A stretch of 64,000 nt of DNA from Cryobacterium sp. BB307. Its GTDB lineage: Bacteria > Actinomycetota > Actinomycetes > Actinomycetales > Microbacteriaceae. Both the position numbers and the translations under genes were made by a program. Below are positions 28,148-35,822 of the stretch, in pieces. The stretch is taken from assembly GCF_012274275.1 (NCBI RefSeq), contig NZ_JAANZA010000001.1, positions 558,001-622,000 of the forward strand, read 5' to 3'. The first letter of the stretch is position 1. Every line of letters starts with the position of its first letter. The notes under the pieces were generated by a model. That model saw only the letters and a program-made list of their open reading frames with translations. It was not told the DNA's origin and searched no databases.

Positions 28148-29431
28148 TCAGCGGCCGGCGCCGGTGACGATCCAGCGCTCGCCGCGGGAGCGCAGGCCGA
28201 GCGTCAGCGCGCGAGCGCCCATGTACCCGAAGCCGAGCGCAGCCCACAGCCAGGGCAGCGTCGCATCCGCCAGCGCGACCCACACCAGCAGCGGCGCGAA
28301 CATCGCGACGTTCACCAGACCGGTGATGGCCAGGTAGCGCGCGTCGCCGGCGCCGATCAGCACGCCGTCGAGCACGAAGACGTAGCCGGCGAGCGGGATG
28401 CCCGCGGCCATCACGAACATGGTGACCATCAGCAGCTGGTGCACCTCACTGTCGCTGGTGAACACCGGTCCGATGATCGGGGCGAGCGCCGCGACGATCA
28501 GCCCGAGCGCGGCGCCGTTGACGAAGCCGTGCCAGATCAGGCGCCTGGTGATCGCCTTCACACGCGGCACATCGGATGCGCCGAGGCCGTGCCCGATGAG
28601 CGCCTGGCCGGCGATCGCAAGCGCGTCGAGGATGAACGCCAGCGTCGCGAATATCGTCATCGCGATCTGCATGGTCGCGAGCTCGGTCACTCCGAGGCCG
28701 GTTGCGACGAACACGGTGGCGAGCATCGCCGCGCGCAGCGCCGCGGTGCGCACGAACAGCCACACCCCGGCACCGGCAGCGCTGCCGATGCCGTCGAGGC
28801 CAGGCCGGAGCAGCGCGCCCGACGCGCGCGCCGCGCGGACCGCCATCACGATGTACACCAGCGCCATCGCCCACTGCGCGACGACCGTGCCCGCGGCAGA
28901 GCCGGCGACGCCCCAGCCGAAGCCGTAGATGAACAGCGCGTTGAGCACCGCATTGACCGCGAAGCCGGCCGTCGCGACGATGAGCGGCGTCTTGGTGTCC
29001 TGCAGTCCGCGCAGCAGTCCGTTGGCGGCGATCACGAGCAGCATGCCCGGGATGCCCCACAACGAGACAGAGAAGTAGGTCTCGGCCGCCACCGACACCT
29101 CTTCGCTCGCCCCGAACAGCCGCACCAGCCATCCGGCTGTCGGCAGGCCCACCACGACCAGGGCGACGCCGATGCCGAGGGCGAGCCACATGCCGTCGAT
29201 GCCGGCGCGGATCGCACCGGCCCGGTCGCCGGAGCCCAGCCGCCGGGCGACCGCCGGCGTCGTCGCGTACGCGAGGAAGATCAGCAGGCCGACCATGGTC
29301 TGCAGCACGGCGCTGCCGATCGACAGCCCGGCGAGGGGAACCTCGCCGAGGTGGCCGACCAGGGCGGTGTCGGTGAGCAGGAAGAGCGGTTCGGCCACGA
29401 GCGCGCCGAGGGCGGGTACAGCCAACCGCAT
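28148..29431 (-). CDS. MATE-family multidrug exporter
   Basis: The protein of at least 427 residues has about twelve membrane segments in two halves, as MATE exporters do, and DinF-like sequence (LFLLTDTALVGHLGEVPLAGLSIG, GLLRGLQDTKTPLIVA). It should expel cationic drugs or metabolites using a sodium or proton gradient. The annotated ATG at 29431 lacks a ribosome site. In frame upstream, codons for STTNRLLDREI follow an ATC at 29467, and a TAGACT -10 box ends exactly six bases before that ATC, so the true N-terminus is probably twelve residues longer. Confidence 0.9.
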   Translation of the reverse strand: MRLAVPALGALVAEPLFLLTDTALVGHLGEVPLAGLSIGSAVLQTMVGLLIFLAYATTPAVARRLGSGDRAGAIRAGIDGMWLALGIGVALVVVGLPTAGWLVRLFGASEEVSVAAETYFSVSLWGIPGMLLVIAANGLLRGLQDTKTPLIVATAGFAVNAVLNALFIYGFGWGVAGSAAGTVVAQWAMALVYIVMAVRAARASGALLRPGLDGIGSAAGAGVWLFVRTAALRAAMLATVFVATGLGVTELATMQIAMTIFATLAFILDALAIAGQALIGHGLGASDVPRVKAITRRLIWHGFVNGAALGLIVAALAPIIGPVFTSDSEVHQLLMVTMFVMAAGIPLAGYVFVLDGVLIGAGDARYLAITGLVNVAMFAPLLVWVALADATLPWLWAALGFGYMGARALTLGLRSRGERWIVTGAGR

Positions 29432-29473
29432 GATCTCGCGATCGAGGAGGCGGTTTGTGGTGCTGATGGGTCG

Positions 29474-29479
29474 AGTCTA
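29474..29479 (-). promoter_or_regulatory. -10 box before an ATC codon of the MATE gene
   Basis: On the minus strand TAGACT is followed after six bases by ATC (29467-29465), in frame with the MATE gene. The spacing equals that of neighbouring leaderless genes. Confidence 0.4.
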
Positions 29480-29617
29480 TGGACTCCGCCGACCCTCCAC
29501 GAAGTCAGGCCGAGCATCCGGAGCCTCACCTGGGGCCTCGACGACTACGTCGCGGCGCTCGCCGAGGCCGCCACCGTCGCACGCCGGCTGACCATTCCGG
29601 CAGCGTCCGCTCGCCAA

Positions 29618-29623
29618 TAGGCT
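29618..29623 (+). promoter_or_regulatory. -10 box of the M13 peptidase gene (leaderless)
   Basis: TAGGCT lies six bases before the ATG at 29630. A GTG at 29624 is also in frame. Confidence 0.45.
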
Positions 29624-29629
29624 GTGAGG

Positions 29630-31582
29630 ATGACCGACGCAGCCCTCACCTCCGGAATCGCACACGACGAACTCGACCCCCAGGTGCGGCCGCAAGACGA
29701 CCTGTACCGCCACGTGAACGGCAAGTGGATCGAGCGCACCGAGATCCCGTCTGACAAGGCGCGCTACGGCTCCTTCTACCTGCTCGCCGAGGGCGCGGAG
29801 CAGGCGGTGCGCGAGATCATCCTGGAAGCGCAGAGTGCCGAGCCCGGCACTGAGGAGCGCAAATTCGGCGACCTGTTCGCGAGCTTCATGAACGAGGGTC
29901 GCATCGAGGAGCTCGGCGCCGCCCCGCTTGGCTCGCTGCTCGAGCAGGTGGACGCGGTCGACTCGCTCGAGACTCTGCTGGCGACACTCGGCGTGCTGGA
30001 GCGTCAGGGCATGAGCGGCTTCGTGCAGCTCTTCGTCGACAACGACCCCGGCAACCCGGAGCGCTACCTGGTGTTCGTGGAACAGTCGGGGCTCGGGCTG
30101 CCCGACGAGTCCTACTACCGCGAAGAGAAGTTCGCGGATGTTCGCCACAAGTACCTCGAGTTCGTCGAGACCATGCTGCGCTTGGCGGGGGTGCAGGATG
30201 CGGCTTCGGCGGCGAAGCGCGTCTTCGCCCTGGAAACCGACCTCGCGGTGCACCACTGGGACAACGTGACATCGCGGGACAGCGAGCGGACCTACAACCT
30301 GCGCAGCTGGCAAGACCTCGAGGGTCCGAACCTGGACGGCTGGCTCACCGCGCTCGACGCCCCGGAGGGTTCCTTCGACGAGGTCGTCGTGCGCCAGCCG
30401 AGCTTCCTGACCGGATTCGGCCGGCTCCTCACCGATGACCGCTTGCAGGCGTGGTCCGACTGGTTGCGCTGGCAGGTCATCCGCTCGAACGCCCCGTACC
30501 TGTCCAGCGACTTCGTGCAGGCCAACTTCGATTTCTACGGCAAGACCCTTACCGGAACGCCGGAACTGCGGGACCGCTGGAAGCGCGGCGTCTCGCTCGT
30601 CGAAGGCATCATGGGCGAAGCGGTCGGCAGGATCTACGTCGAGCGGCACTTCCCGCCGTCGGCCAAGCACGCCATGGATGAACTTGTCGCGAACCTCATC
30701 GAGGCGTACCGCCAGTCGATCCGCGGCCTGTCCTGGATGACCGAGGCAACGCGCATCCGGGCGCTGGAAAAGCTGGAGAAGTTCACGCCGAAGATCGGCT
30801 ACCCGGTGAAGTGGCGCGACTACTCGAGCCTGCCCATCGATGCCAACGACCTCATCGGGAACGTCCGCGCGGGCAGCGAGTTCGAGTTCCAGCGCGAGCT
30901 CGGCAAGATCGGCAAGCCGCTCGACCGTGACGAGTGGTTCATGACCCCGCAGACGGTCAACGCCTACTACAACCCGGGCTTCAACGAGATCGTGTTCCCC
31001 GCATCCATCCTGCAGTTCCCGTTCTTCGACGAAACCCGGGATGCGGCGGCGAATTACGGCGGCATCGGCGCGGTGATCGGGCACGAGATCGGGCACGGCT
31101 TCGACGACCAGGGCTCCAAGTACGACGGCGACGGACGCCTCACCGACTGGTGGACCGAGGAGGACCGCGCCGCGTTCGAGAAGCTTGCCAGCGCGCTCAT
31201 CGAGCAGTACAACGACCTCGCCCCGGCGCAGGTGCCGGAGCACAAGGTCAACGGCGCGCTCACCATCGGCGAGAACATCGGTGACCTCGGCGGCCTCGGC
31301 ATCGCCTGGAAGGCCTACCTCCTATCGCTCGGCGGTGGGGAGCCGCCGGTGATCGACGGGCTCACCGGCGCCGAGCGCTTCTTTCTGTCCTGGGCGCAGA
31401 TCTGGCAGCTCAAGGCCCGGGACGAGGAGGTCATCCGGCTGCTGGCCATCGACCCGCACTCGCCCAACGAGTTCCGCTGCAACCAGATCATCCGCAACGT
31501 CGACGCCTTCTATGAGACATTCTCTGTCACCGAGAGCGATAGGCTGTGGCTCGACCCGAGCGAACGCGTGAGTATTTGGTAG
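29630..31582 (+). CDS. M13-family zinc metallopeptidase (PepO/neprilysin-like)
   Basis: The 650-residue peptidase has the zinc motif VIGHEIGHGFDDQGSKYDGDG split as HEIGH, the third ligand in ENIGDLGGL, and the substrate-binding NAYYNPGFNEIVFPA. M13 enzymes cut small oligopeptides. No signal peptide is seen, so the enzyme is probably cytoplasmic, as for bacterial PepO. The C-terminus FRCNQIIRNVDAFYETF followed by DRLWLDPSERVSIW is typical. The downstream hydrolase gene begins near its stop. Confidence 0.95.
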   Translation: MTDAALTSGIAHDELDPQVRPQDDLYRHVNGKWIERTEIPSDKARYGSFYLLAEGAEQAVREIILEAQSAEPGTEERKFGDLFASFMNEGRIEELGAAPLGSLLEQVDAVDSLETLLATLGVLERQGMSGFVQLFVDNDPGNPERYLVFVEQSGLGLPDESYYREEKFADVRHKYLEFVETMLRLAGVQDAASAAKRVFALETDLAVHHWDNVTSRDSERTYNLRSWQDLEGPNLDGWLTALDAPEGSFDEVVVRQPSFLTGFGRLLTDDRLQAWSDWLRWQVIRSNAPYLSSDFVQANFDFYGKTLTGTPELRDRWKRGVSLVEGIMGEAVGRIYVERHFPPSAKHAMDELVANLIEAYRQSIRGLSWMTEATRIRALEKLEKFTPKIGYPVKWRDYSSLPIDANDLIGNVRAGSEFEFQRELGKIGKPLDRDEWFMTPQTVNAYYNPGFNEIVFPASILQFPFFDETRDAAANYGGIGAVIGHEIGHGFDDQGSKYDGDGRLTDWWTEEDRAAFEKLASALIEQYNDLAPAQVPEHKVNGALTIGENIGDLGGLGIAWKAYLLSLGGGEPPVIDGLTGAERFFLSWAQIWQLKARDEEVIRLLAIDPHSPNEFRCNQIIRNVDAFYETFSVTESDRLWLDPSERVSIW

Positions 31583-31596
31583 CCACCCGAGATCAG

Positions 31597-32508
31597 TTGC
31601 GCCGCGACAGGATCCGCACGCCGCGGACGCCTCGCCATCGCGGGGCTGGAGGAACGGAAAACTTCTCCAGCAGCTTCACGGCGCTCGGAAATCTGGCCTA
31701 CGACGGCGCCAAGACCTCGGCGTGCGTCATCGACCTCCGCTCGGGCACGAAACTGTTCTCCGTCGACGACCGGATCGTCCTGCCGACAGCCAGCATCGGC
31801 AAGGTGCTCCTGCTCATCGAGGTGTCGGCCCGGCTGACCGCGCGCGATTTCTCCGGCTACGGCATCCTCGACAAGACCCCGCTCGACTCCATCGGCGACT
31901 CGGGGGTGTGGCAGCACCTGCAGGCGCCGTCGCTGCCGGTCGCCGACCTCGGAACGCTCATCGGGGCGACAAGCGACAACCTGGCCACCAATGTGCTGCT
32001 GCGTCAGGTGGGCCTTGACGCCGTGCGCGCCCGCGCCGAGTCGCTGGGCCTCGCCCGCACGGCGCTGCTGGACATCGTGCGCGACACCCGGGGTCCGGAT
32101 GACGCGCCGCAGCTCTCCGTGGGGTCGACCGCCGAGCTCGCCTGGCTCTTCGCCGCGCTCGCGCGGGGCCAGATCGTCGACCAGCAGACCAGTCAGCGGG
32201 TGATGGGCTGGCTGTCGCTCAACACCGACCTGTCCCTCGTCGCCAGCGCCTTCGGCCTCGACCCGCTGGCGCATCGGGGCGGCACCCACGGCATCCAGCT
32301 CGTCAACAAGACCGGCACGGATGTCGGCGTGCGCAGCGACGTCGGCGTGCTGTACGGACCCAGGACGGCCGTCTCCTACGCGGTGACGGTGCAGTTCAAG
32401 GACACGTCGCTCGAGGCGCGCCTGCGCACCATCGAGGCCATGCGCGCTGTGGGGACCGACCTGCTCGAGTACGCGTCGGCCAACGTCACACGCAGCCTCT
32501 CCAGCTGA
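31597..32508 (+). CDS. Class A beta-lactamase-like serine hydrolase
   Basis: The protein of about 303 residues has the penicillin-binding fold motifs: the nucleophile in PTASIGKVLLL (SxxK), SDN in GATSDNLATNVLL, and KTG in LVNKTGTDVGVRSD. No signal peptide is visible, unlike secreted beta-lactamases, so it may act on another ester or amide inside the cell. The start is unclear: TTG 31597 is used here; TTG 31576 and GTG 31546 are in frame but overlap the peptidase. A strong GGAGGA near 31651 has no start codon behind it. Confidence 0.8.
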   Translation: MRRDRIRTPRTPRHRGAGGTENFSSSFTALGNLAYDGAKTSACVIDLRSGTKLFSVDDRIVLPTASIGKVLLLIEVSARLTARDFSGYGILDKTPLDSIGDSGVWQHLQAPSLPVADLGTLIGATSDNLATNVLLRQVGLDAVRARAESLGLARTALLDIVRDTRGPDDAPQLSVGSTAELAWLFAALARGQIVDQQTSQRVMGWLSLNTDLSLVASAFGLDPLAHRGGTHGIQLVNKTGTDVGVRSDVGVLYGPRTAVSYAVTVQFKDTSLEARLRTIEAMRAVGTDLLEYASANVTRSLSS

Positions 32509-32637
32509 GGTGACGATCGGATCGCCGGATCGTCTGAAGTGATTCTGAGAACTCGCCATGTCTGAACGTCTGCTGGTAGCGAGTTGTACGGCCGCCAGTA
32601 CGCTGGAACCTGCACGCCAACCTGAATGGAGCTAAAC

Positions 32638-33009
32638 ATGCGCAGCAAGATCGCACTGCTTGTCGGACTCGGCGTTGGCTACGTGCTCGGCGCCAAGGCC
32701 GGACGCGAACGCTACGAGCAGATCAAGGACAAGGCCGAGTCTCTCTGGAATGATCCCCGAGTCCAGAAGCAGGTCAGCAATGTCAGCGATTTCGCCAAGG
32801 AGAAGGCGCCAGCGGTCGTCGACTTCGTGAGCGACAACGTGAAGAAGGTTGCACACCGCAAGGGCTCAGAGAGCAAGTCGGGCACCGGAACGACGGGCAC
32901 GACGGGCACGACGAGCACGACGGGTACGACCGGCACGACGGGTACGACCGGAACGATGGGAACGGGCACCGGCGCGCCCAGTACGCCTGGCACTTCGAAG
33001 AGCAAGTAG
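32638..33009 (+). CDS. YtxH-domain small membrane protein with TGT repeats
   Basis: The 123-residue protein has one N-terminal hydrophobic segment with the YtxH start KIALLVGLGVGYVLGAKAG, a charged helical part (RERYEQIKDKAESLWND), and a long C-terminal tail of thirty or so residues built of Thr-Gly-Thr units. ATG 32638 is favoured over ATG 32626 because GGAG lies six bases before it. It heads a trio with a Holin-X-type and a DUF3618 protein, a grouping common in actinobacteria and thought to act at the envelope. Confidence 0.85.
   Translation: MRSKIALLVGLGVGYVLGAKAGRERYEQIKDKAESLWNDPRVQKQVSNVSDFAKEKAPAVVDFVSDNVKKVAHRKGSESKSGTGTTGTTGTTSTTGTTGTTGTTGTMGTGTGAPSTPGTSKSK
32889..32967 (+). repeat. 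Coding 9-bp tandem repeat (Thr-Gly-Thr)
   Basis: About eight or nine imperfect copies of a 9-bp unit resembling ACGACGGGC encode the Thr/Gly tail of the YtxH-like protein. The units are in frame, so changes in copy number would lengthen or shorten the tail without a frameshift. Confidence 0.75.
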
Positions 33010-33012
33010 CGC

Positions 33013-33411
33013 ATGTCGCACACGCTCCCCGAGCCGCCGCGCCGCTCCCTGTTCTCGCTGATCGGGAGCCTCCCGGGGCTTGTCAGCGAACTCATCAAGG
33101 CAGAGATCGAACAGGCTAAGGCCGAACTCTCGATCAAGCTGAAGCAGCTCGGCGTCGGCGCGGGCTTCCTCGCGGTCGCCGCCGCCTTCGGGTTCTTCGC
33201 CCTCGGCGTGCTTGTTGCCGCCGCCATCCTGGGCCTCGCTGTAGTGCTGCCAGGGTGGGCCGCCGCCCTCATCGTCGCCGGGGTGCTGCTGATCATCATG
33301 GCGATCCTCGGGCTGGTGGGCGTGCGGAAGCTGCAACAGGGCAGCCCGCCGACACCGACAGAGACGATGCAAAGCGTGCGACGAGACGTCGACGCCATCA
33401 AGGGAGAGTAG
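33013..33411 (+). CDS. Holin-X-type (phage holin superfamily) membrane protein
   Basis: The 132-residue protein has an amphipathic start (SLFSLIGSLPGLVSELIKAEIEQAK split over residues 11-36), two adjacent membrane segments (residues about 45-70 and 75-100), and a charged tail. This is the layout of the actinobacterial Holin-X family, which are chromosomal proteins and not evidence of a phage. It starts 3 bp after the YtxH-like gene. Confidence 0.85.
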   Translation: MSHTLPEPPRRSLFSLIGSLPGLVSELIKAEIEQAKAELSIKLKQLGVGAGFLAVAAAFGFFALGVLVAAAILGLAVVLPGWAAALIVAGVLLIIMAILGLVGVRKLQQGSPPTPTETMQSVRRDVDAIKGE

Positions 33412-33423
33412 GAGCACGCACAC

Positions 33424-33651
33424 ATGAGCATGACACCGGCGCACAATCGAGTGACCACAACCCGAGCTGAGCTGACCGAGACGCTCGACGCGATCGAGGA
33501 CAAGCTGAACATCCCGAAGCAGGCGCGAATGGCGACGGAGCGGGCGAGGGCGTCCTACGAGCGCAACCCGGTGCCGTGGATCATCGGCGCGTCGGCAGCA
33601 CTCATGGTGGTCGCCGGTCTCGTCGCGTGGGCGATCTTCAGCGACGACTGA
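33424..33651 (+). CDS. DUF3618-family protein
   Basis: The 75-residue protein has the DUF3618 segment TRAELTETLDAIEDKLNIPKQ followed by one C-terminal membrane helix (WIIGASAALMVVAGLVAWAIF). DUF3618 proteins are found beside Holin-X and YtxH genes; the function is unknown. GGAG lies ten bases or so before the ATG, and it is 12 bp from the Holin-X gene. Confidence 0.85.
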   Translation: MSMTPAHNRVTTTRAELTETLDAIEDKLNIPKQARMATERARASYERNPVPWIIGASAALMVVAGLVAWAIFSDD

Positions 33652-33725
33652 CACGGCCGAATTTGCTCTAGGGGCGGACCGGGGCAATATGGGAGTGTAC
33701 GACCGCCCCAAGACCCGAGAGCTGA

Positions 33726-34496
33726 ATGAGCCCCCATCGCAGTAAGAAGCCGCTGAATTCGTGGCGCGTTCTCGTGCCGCGCGGCGGCGAGTGGGGCAAC
33801 ACCCTCGCGGCGAATCTGCGATCGCACGGGGCCAGCCCACTGATCGCGCCGATGGTCAACTTCGCCAGCGCGGAAGACACCGACGCGCTGAATGACGCGA
33901 TCGCACGCCTGCAGGCGGGAGCCTTCGATTGGCTGATCGTCTCCAGCCCGACGACCGTCGACGTGCTGCACAGTCAGGGCGTCAGCATTCCCGCGAACAC
34001 CCGGGTGGCCGCGATGGGCGAGACCACCGCATTCGCGTTGCGCCAGGCGGCGTTCCGGGTCGATTTCGTGCCGGAGTATGACCGCTCACCGCGCGGCTTC
34101 GTGAAGGAATGGCCCGAGATGGGGTCGGATGCGACGGCGCTCGTCTTCCGATCGGACATCGAGGAGCCGTCGCTCGAGAAGGCGGTCGGCCAGTTGGGGC
34201 TGCGCTCCGAGCTGGTGATCGCCTACCGCACCATCGGTGTGCAGGTCGAACCGGATGTCGCGGCGGAGGTCGCGAACGGGGGAGTCAGCGCCATCCTGAT
34301 CACCTCTGGCAGCGTTGCGCGGCAGGTGAAGGCGCAGCTTGCGCCACTCCCGGAGGGCACGATCGTTGCCGCGATCGGCCCGCGCACGGCGTGGGACTCC
34401 CGCACGCTCGGCATCGAGGTGGACCTCATCGCAGAGACCCGCACGCCGGAGGGACTCATCGAGGCGCTGATCGAGCGCGCTCGCGGCCTCGCCTAA
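33726..34496 (+). CDS. Second uroporphyrinogen-III synthase-like protein
   Basis: The 256-residue protein is plainly homologous to HemD at 17554: RVLVPRGGEWGNTLAANLR, HGASPLIAPMVNFA, and [20 protein letters not shown] followed by AIGPRTAWDSR all have counterparts there. It is not part of the haem operon and has no siroheme or cobalamin gene next to it. It may be a functional isozyme, a siroheme-directed copy or a diverged regulator. It converges on pfkA with six bases between. Confidence 0.85.
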   Translation: MSPHRSKKPLNSWRVLVPRGGEWGNTLAANLRSHGASPLIAPMVNFASAEDTDALNDAIARLQAGAFDWLIVSSPTTVDVLHSQGVSIPANTRVAAMGETTAFALRQAAFRVDFVPEYDRSPRGFVKEWPEMGSDATALVFRSDIEEPSLEKAVGQLGLRSELVIAYRTIGVQVEPDVAAEVANGGVSAILITSGSVARQVKAQLAPLPEGTIVAAIGPRTAWDSRTLGIEVDLIAETRTPEGLIEALIERARGLA

Positions 34497-34502
34497 GCCA
34501 AC

Positions 34503-35525
34503 TCAGCCGAAGAGCGCCATGACCTTCTCGAAACGGTCCTGCGGCACGGTCTTCAACTCGCCAAGAGCCTCCTCGAACGGCACGTCGACGATGTCGATGC
34601 CGCGGAGGGCGACCATCCGCCCCCACTTCTTGGCCAGCACCGCGTCGAGGGCAGCCTGACCGAACCTCGTCGCGAGCACGCGATCGTAAGCGCTGGGCGT
34701 TCCGCCACGCTGGATGTGGCCGAGCGTCGTCGCGCGCGTCTCGATTCCGGTGCGCTCTTCGATCATCGGCGCAAGCATTTCGCCGATTCCGCCCAGGCGG
34801 GGCCGTCCGAACGCGTCAAGTCCGCGTTCCGAGTGCACGTCCGTCATGGTGTCGAGCGCGAAACCCTCGGCGACGGCGACCAAGGGTGCCCTGCCGCGGT
34901 CGTGGGCCTTGGTGACCCACTCGCAGATCTGCTCGATCGAGGTCGCCTGCTCGGGGATCAGGATGACGTGCGCGCCGGCCGCGATGCCGGAGTGCAGCGC
35001 GATCCAGCCGACGTGCCGTCCCATCACCTCGGCCACCATGCAGCGGCCGTGCGCTTCCCCTGTCGTGCGCAGGCGATCCATCGAGTCGGTTGCGATCTGC
35101 ACGGCGGTGTCGAAGCCGAATGTGTAGTCGGTGCCACCAAGGTCGTTGTCCACCGTCTTGGGCACACCCACGATCGGCAGACCTTCATCCGACAGCCGCT
35201 TGGCGGCCGCCAGGGTGCCTTCTCCGCCGATGACGATGAGCGCGTCGACGCCGGCCTCGGCCATGACCTCGCGGACACGGTCGCCGCCGCCGTACTCGAA
35301 CGGGTTGGTGCGCGACGTGCCGATGATGGTACCGCCCATTTTGCTGATGCCCATGATCTGGTGGCGGGTCAGCGGGTCATAGTTCTCCTCGACGACGCCC
35401 TTCCAGCCATCCCGGAAGCCCACGAAGTCGAGGCCGTGGAGTTGGATGCCCTTGAACACGATTCCGCGGATGACCGCGTTCAGTCCGGGCGCGTCGCCGC
35501 CGCTGGTCAGGATGCCGATTGCCAT
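34503..35525 (-). CDS. pfkA: 6-phosphofructokinase
   Basis: The 340-residue enzyme phosphorylates fructose-6-phosphate in glycolysis. GILTSGGDAPGLNAVIRG binds nucleotide, and the catalytic PKTVDNDLGGTDYTFGFDTA and MGRHVGWIALHSGIA are conserved. The motif GGEGTL has glycine where PPi-dependent enzymes have aspartate, which points to ATP as donor, while the lysine in PKTVDND is shared with many actinobacterial ATP enzymes. It lies head-to-tail with the small acidic gene upstream, 14 bp apart. Confidence 0.94.
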   Translation of the reverse strand: MAIGILTSGGDAPGLNAVIRGIVFKGIQLHGLDFVGFRDGWKGVVEENYDPLTRHQIMGISKMGGTIIGTSRTNPFEYGGGDRVREVMAEAGVDALIVIGGEGTLAAAKRLSDEGLPIVGVPKTVDNDLGGTDYTFGFDTAVQIATDSMDRLRTTGEAHGRCMVAEVMGRHVGWIALHSGIAAGAHVILIPEQATSIEQICEWVTKAHDRGRAPLVAVAEGFALDTMTDVHSERGLDAFGRPRLGGIGEMLAPMIEERTGIETRATTLGHIQRGGTPSAYDRVLATRFGQAALDAVLAKKWGRMVALRGIDIVDVPFEEALGELKTVPQDRFEKVMALFG

Positions 35526-35539
35526 AGAACCATTGTGGT

Positions 35540-35755
35540 CTACGGTTTTTCGTGAGTCTCGGTGACACCGGTCTCGAACAGGCCCTCATCGGACCCGGCG
35601 GTGTCGATCTCGATCTCGCCGCTATCCGGCGGGAGCCCTTCGGTGTCTTCCACCTGGGCGAGGAGCTCGTCGGCGACTTCCTTGGAGTGATCAGGATGCT
35701 CGGGGTCCCACGCCGCCGGACCACCCTGATTTGCGAACGGATCAAAACCAGCCAT
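35540..35755 (-). CDS. Small acidic protein of unknown function
   Basis: This 71-residue protein is very acidic (runs such as DELLAQVEDTEGLPPDSGE), has no cysteines or membrane segment, and is not recognised. A strong ribosome site (GAAGGAG, eight bases before the ATG) and its close position before pfkA suggest it is translated, perhaps in one mRNA with pfkA. Confidence 0.6.
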   Translation of the reverse strand: MAGFDPFANQGGPAAWDPEHPDHSKEVADELLAQVEDTEGLPPDSGEIEIDTAGSDEGLFETGVTETHEKP

Positions 35756-35822
35756 GGCCTTGCTCCTTCCGTTCGCGATCAGGCCATGTTAACCACCTCG
35801 CCTGAGGGTGTAAAGCGCGGGA

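Noticed and set aside
29479-29620. Open frame between the MATE and M13 genes that reads protein-like (SLTWGLDDYVAALAEAA)
   Set aside because: No start codon close upstream in that frame, it overlaps the divergent promoters of both neighbours, and no family was recognised. It may be a remnant but cannot be supported as a gene.
31597-32508. Antibiotic-resistance beta-lactamase
   Set aside because: The motifs are present but no signal peptide is seen and the sequence does not resemble a known resistance enzyme closely; the call is kept at fold level.
33013-33411. Holin-like gene as sign of a prophage
   Set aside because: It belongs to the chromosomal Holin-X type that accompanies YtxH and DUF3618 genes; no other phage gene is present.
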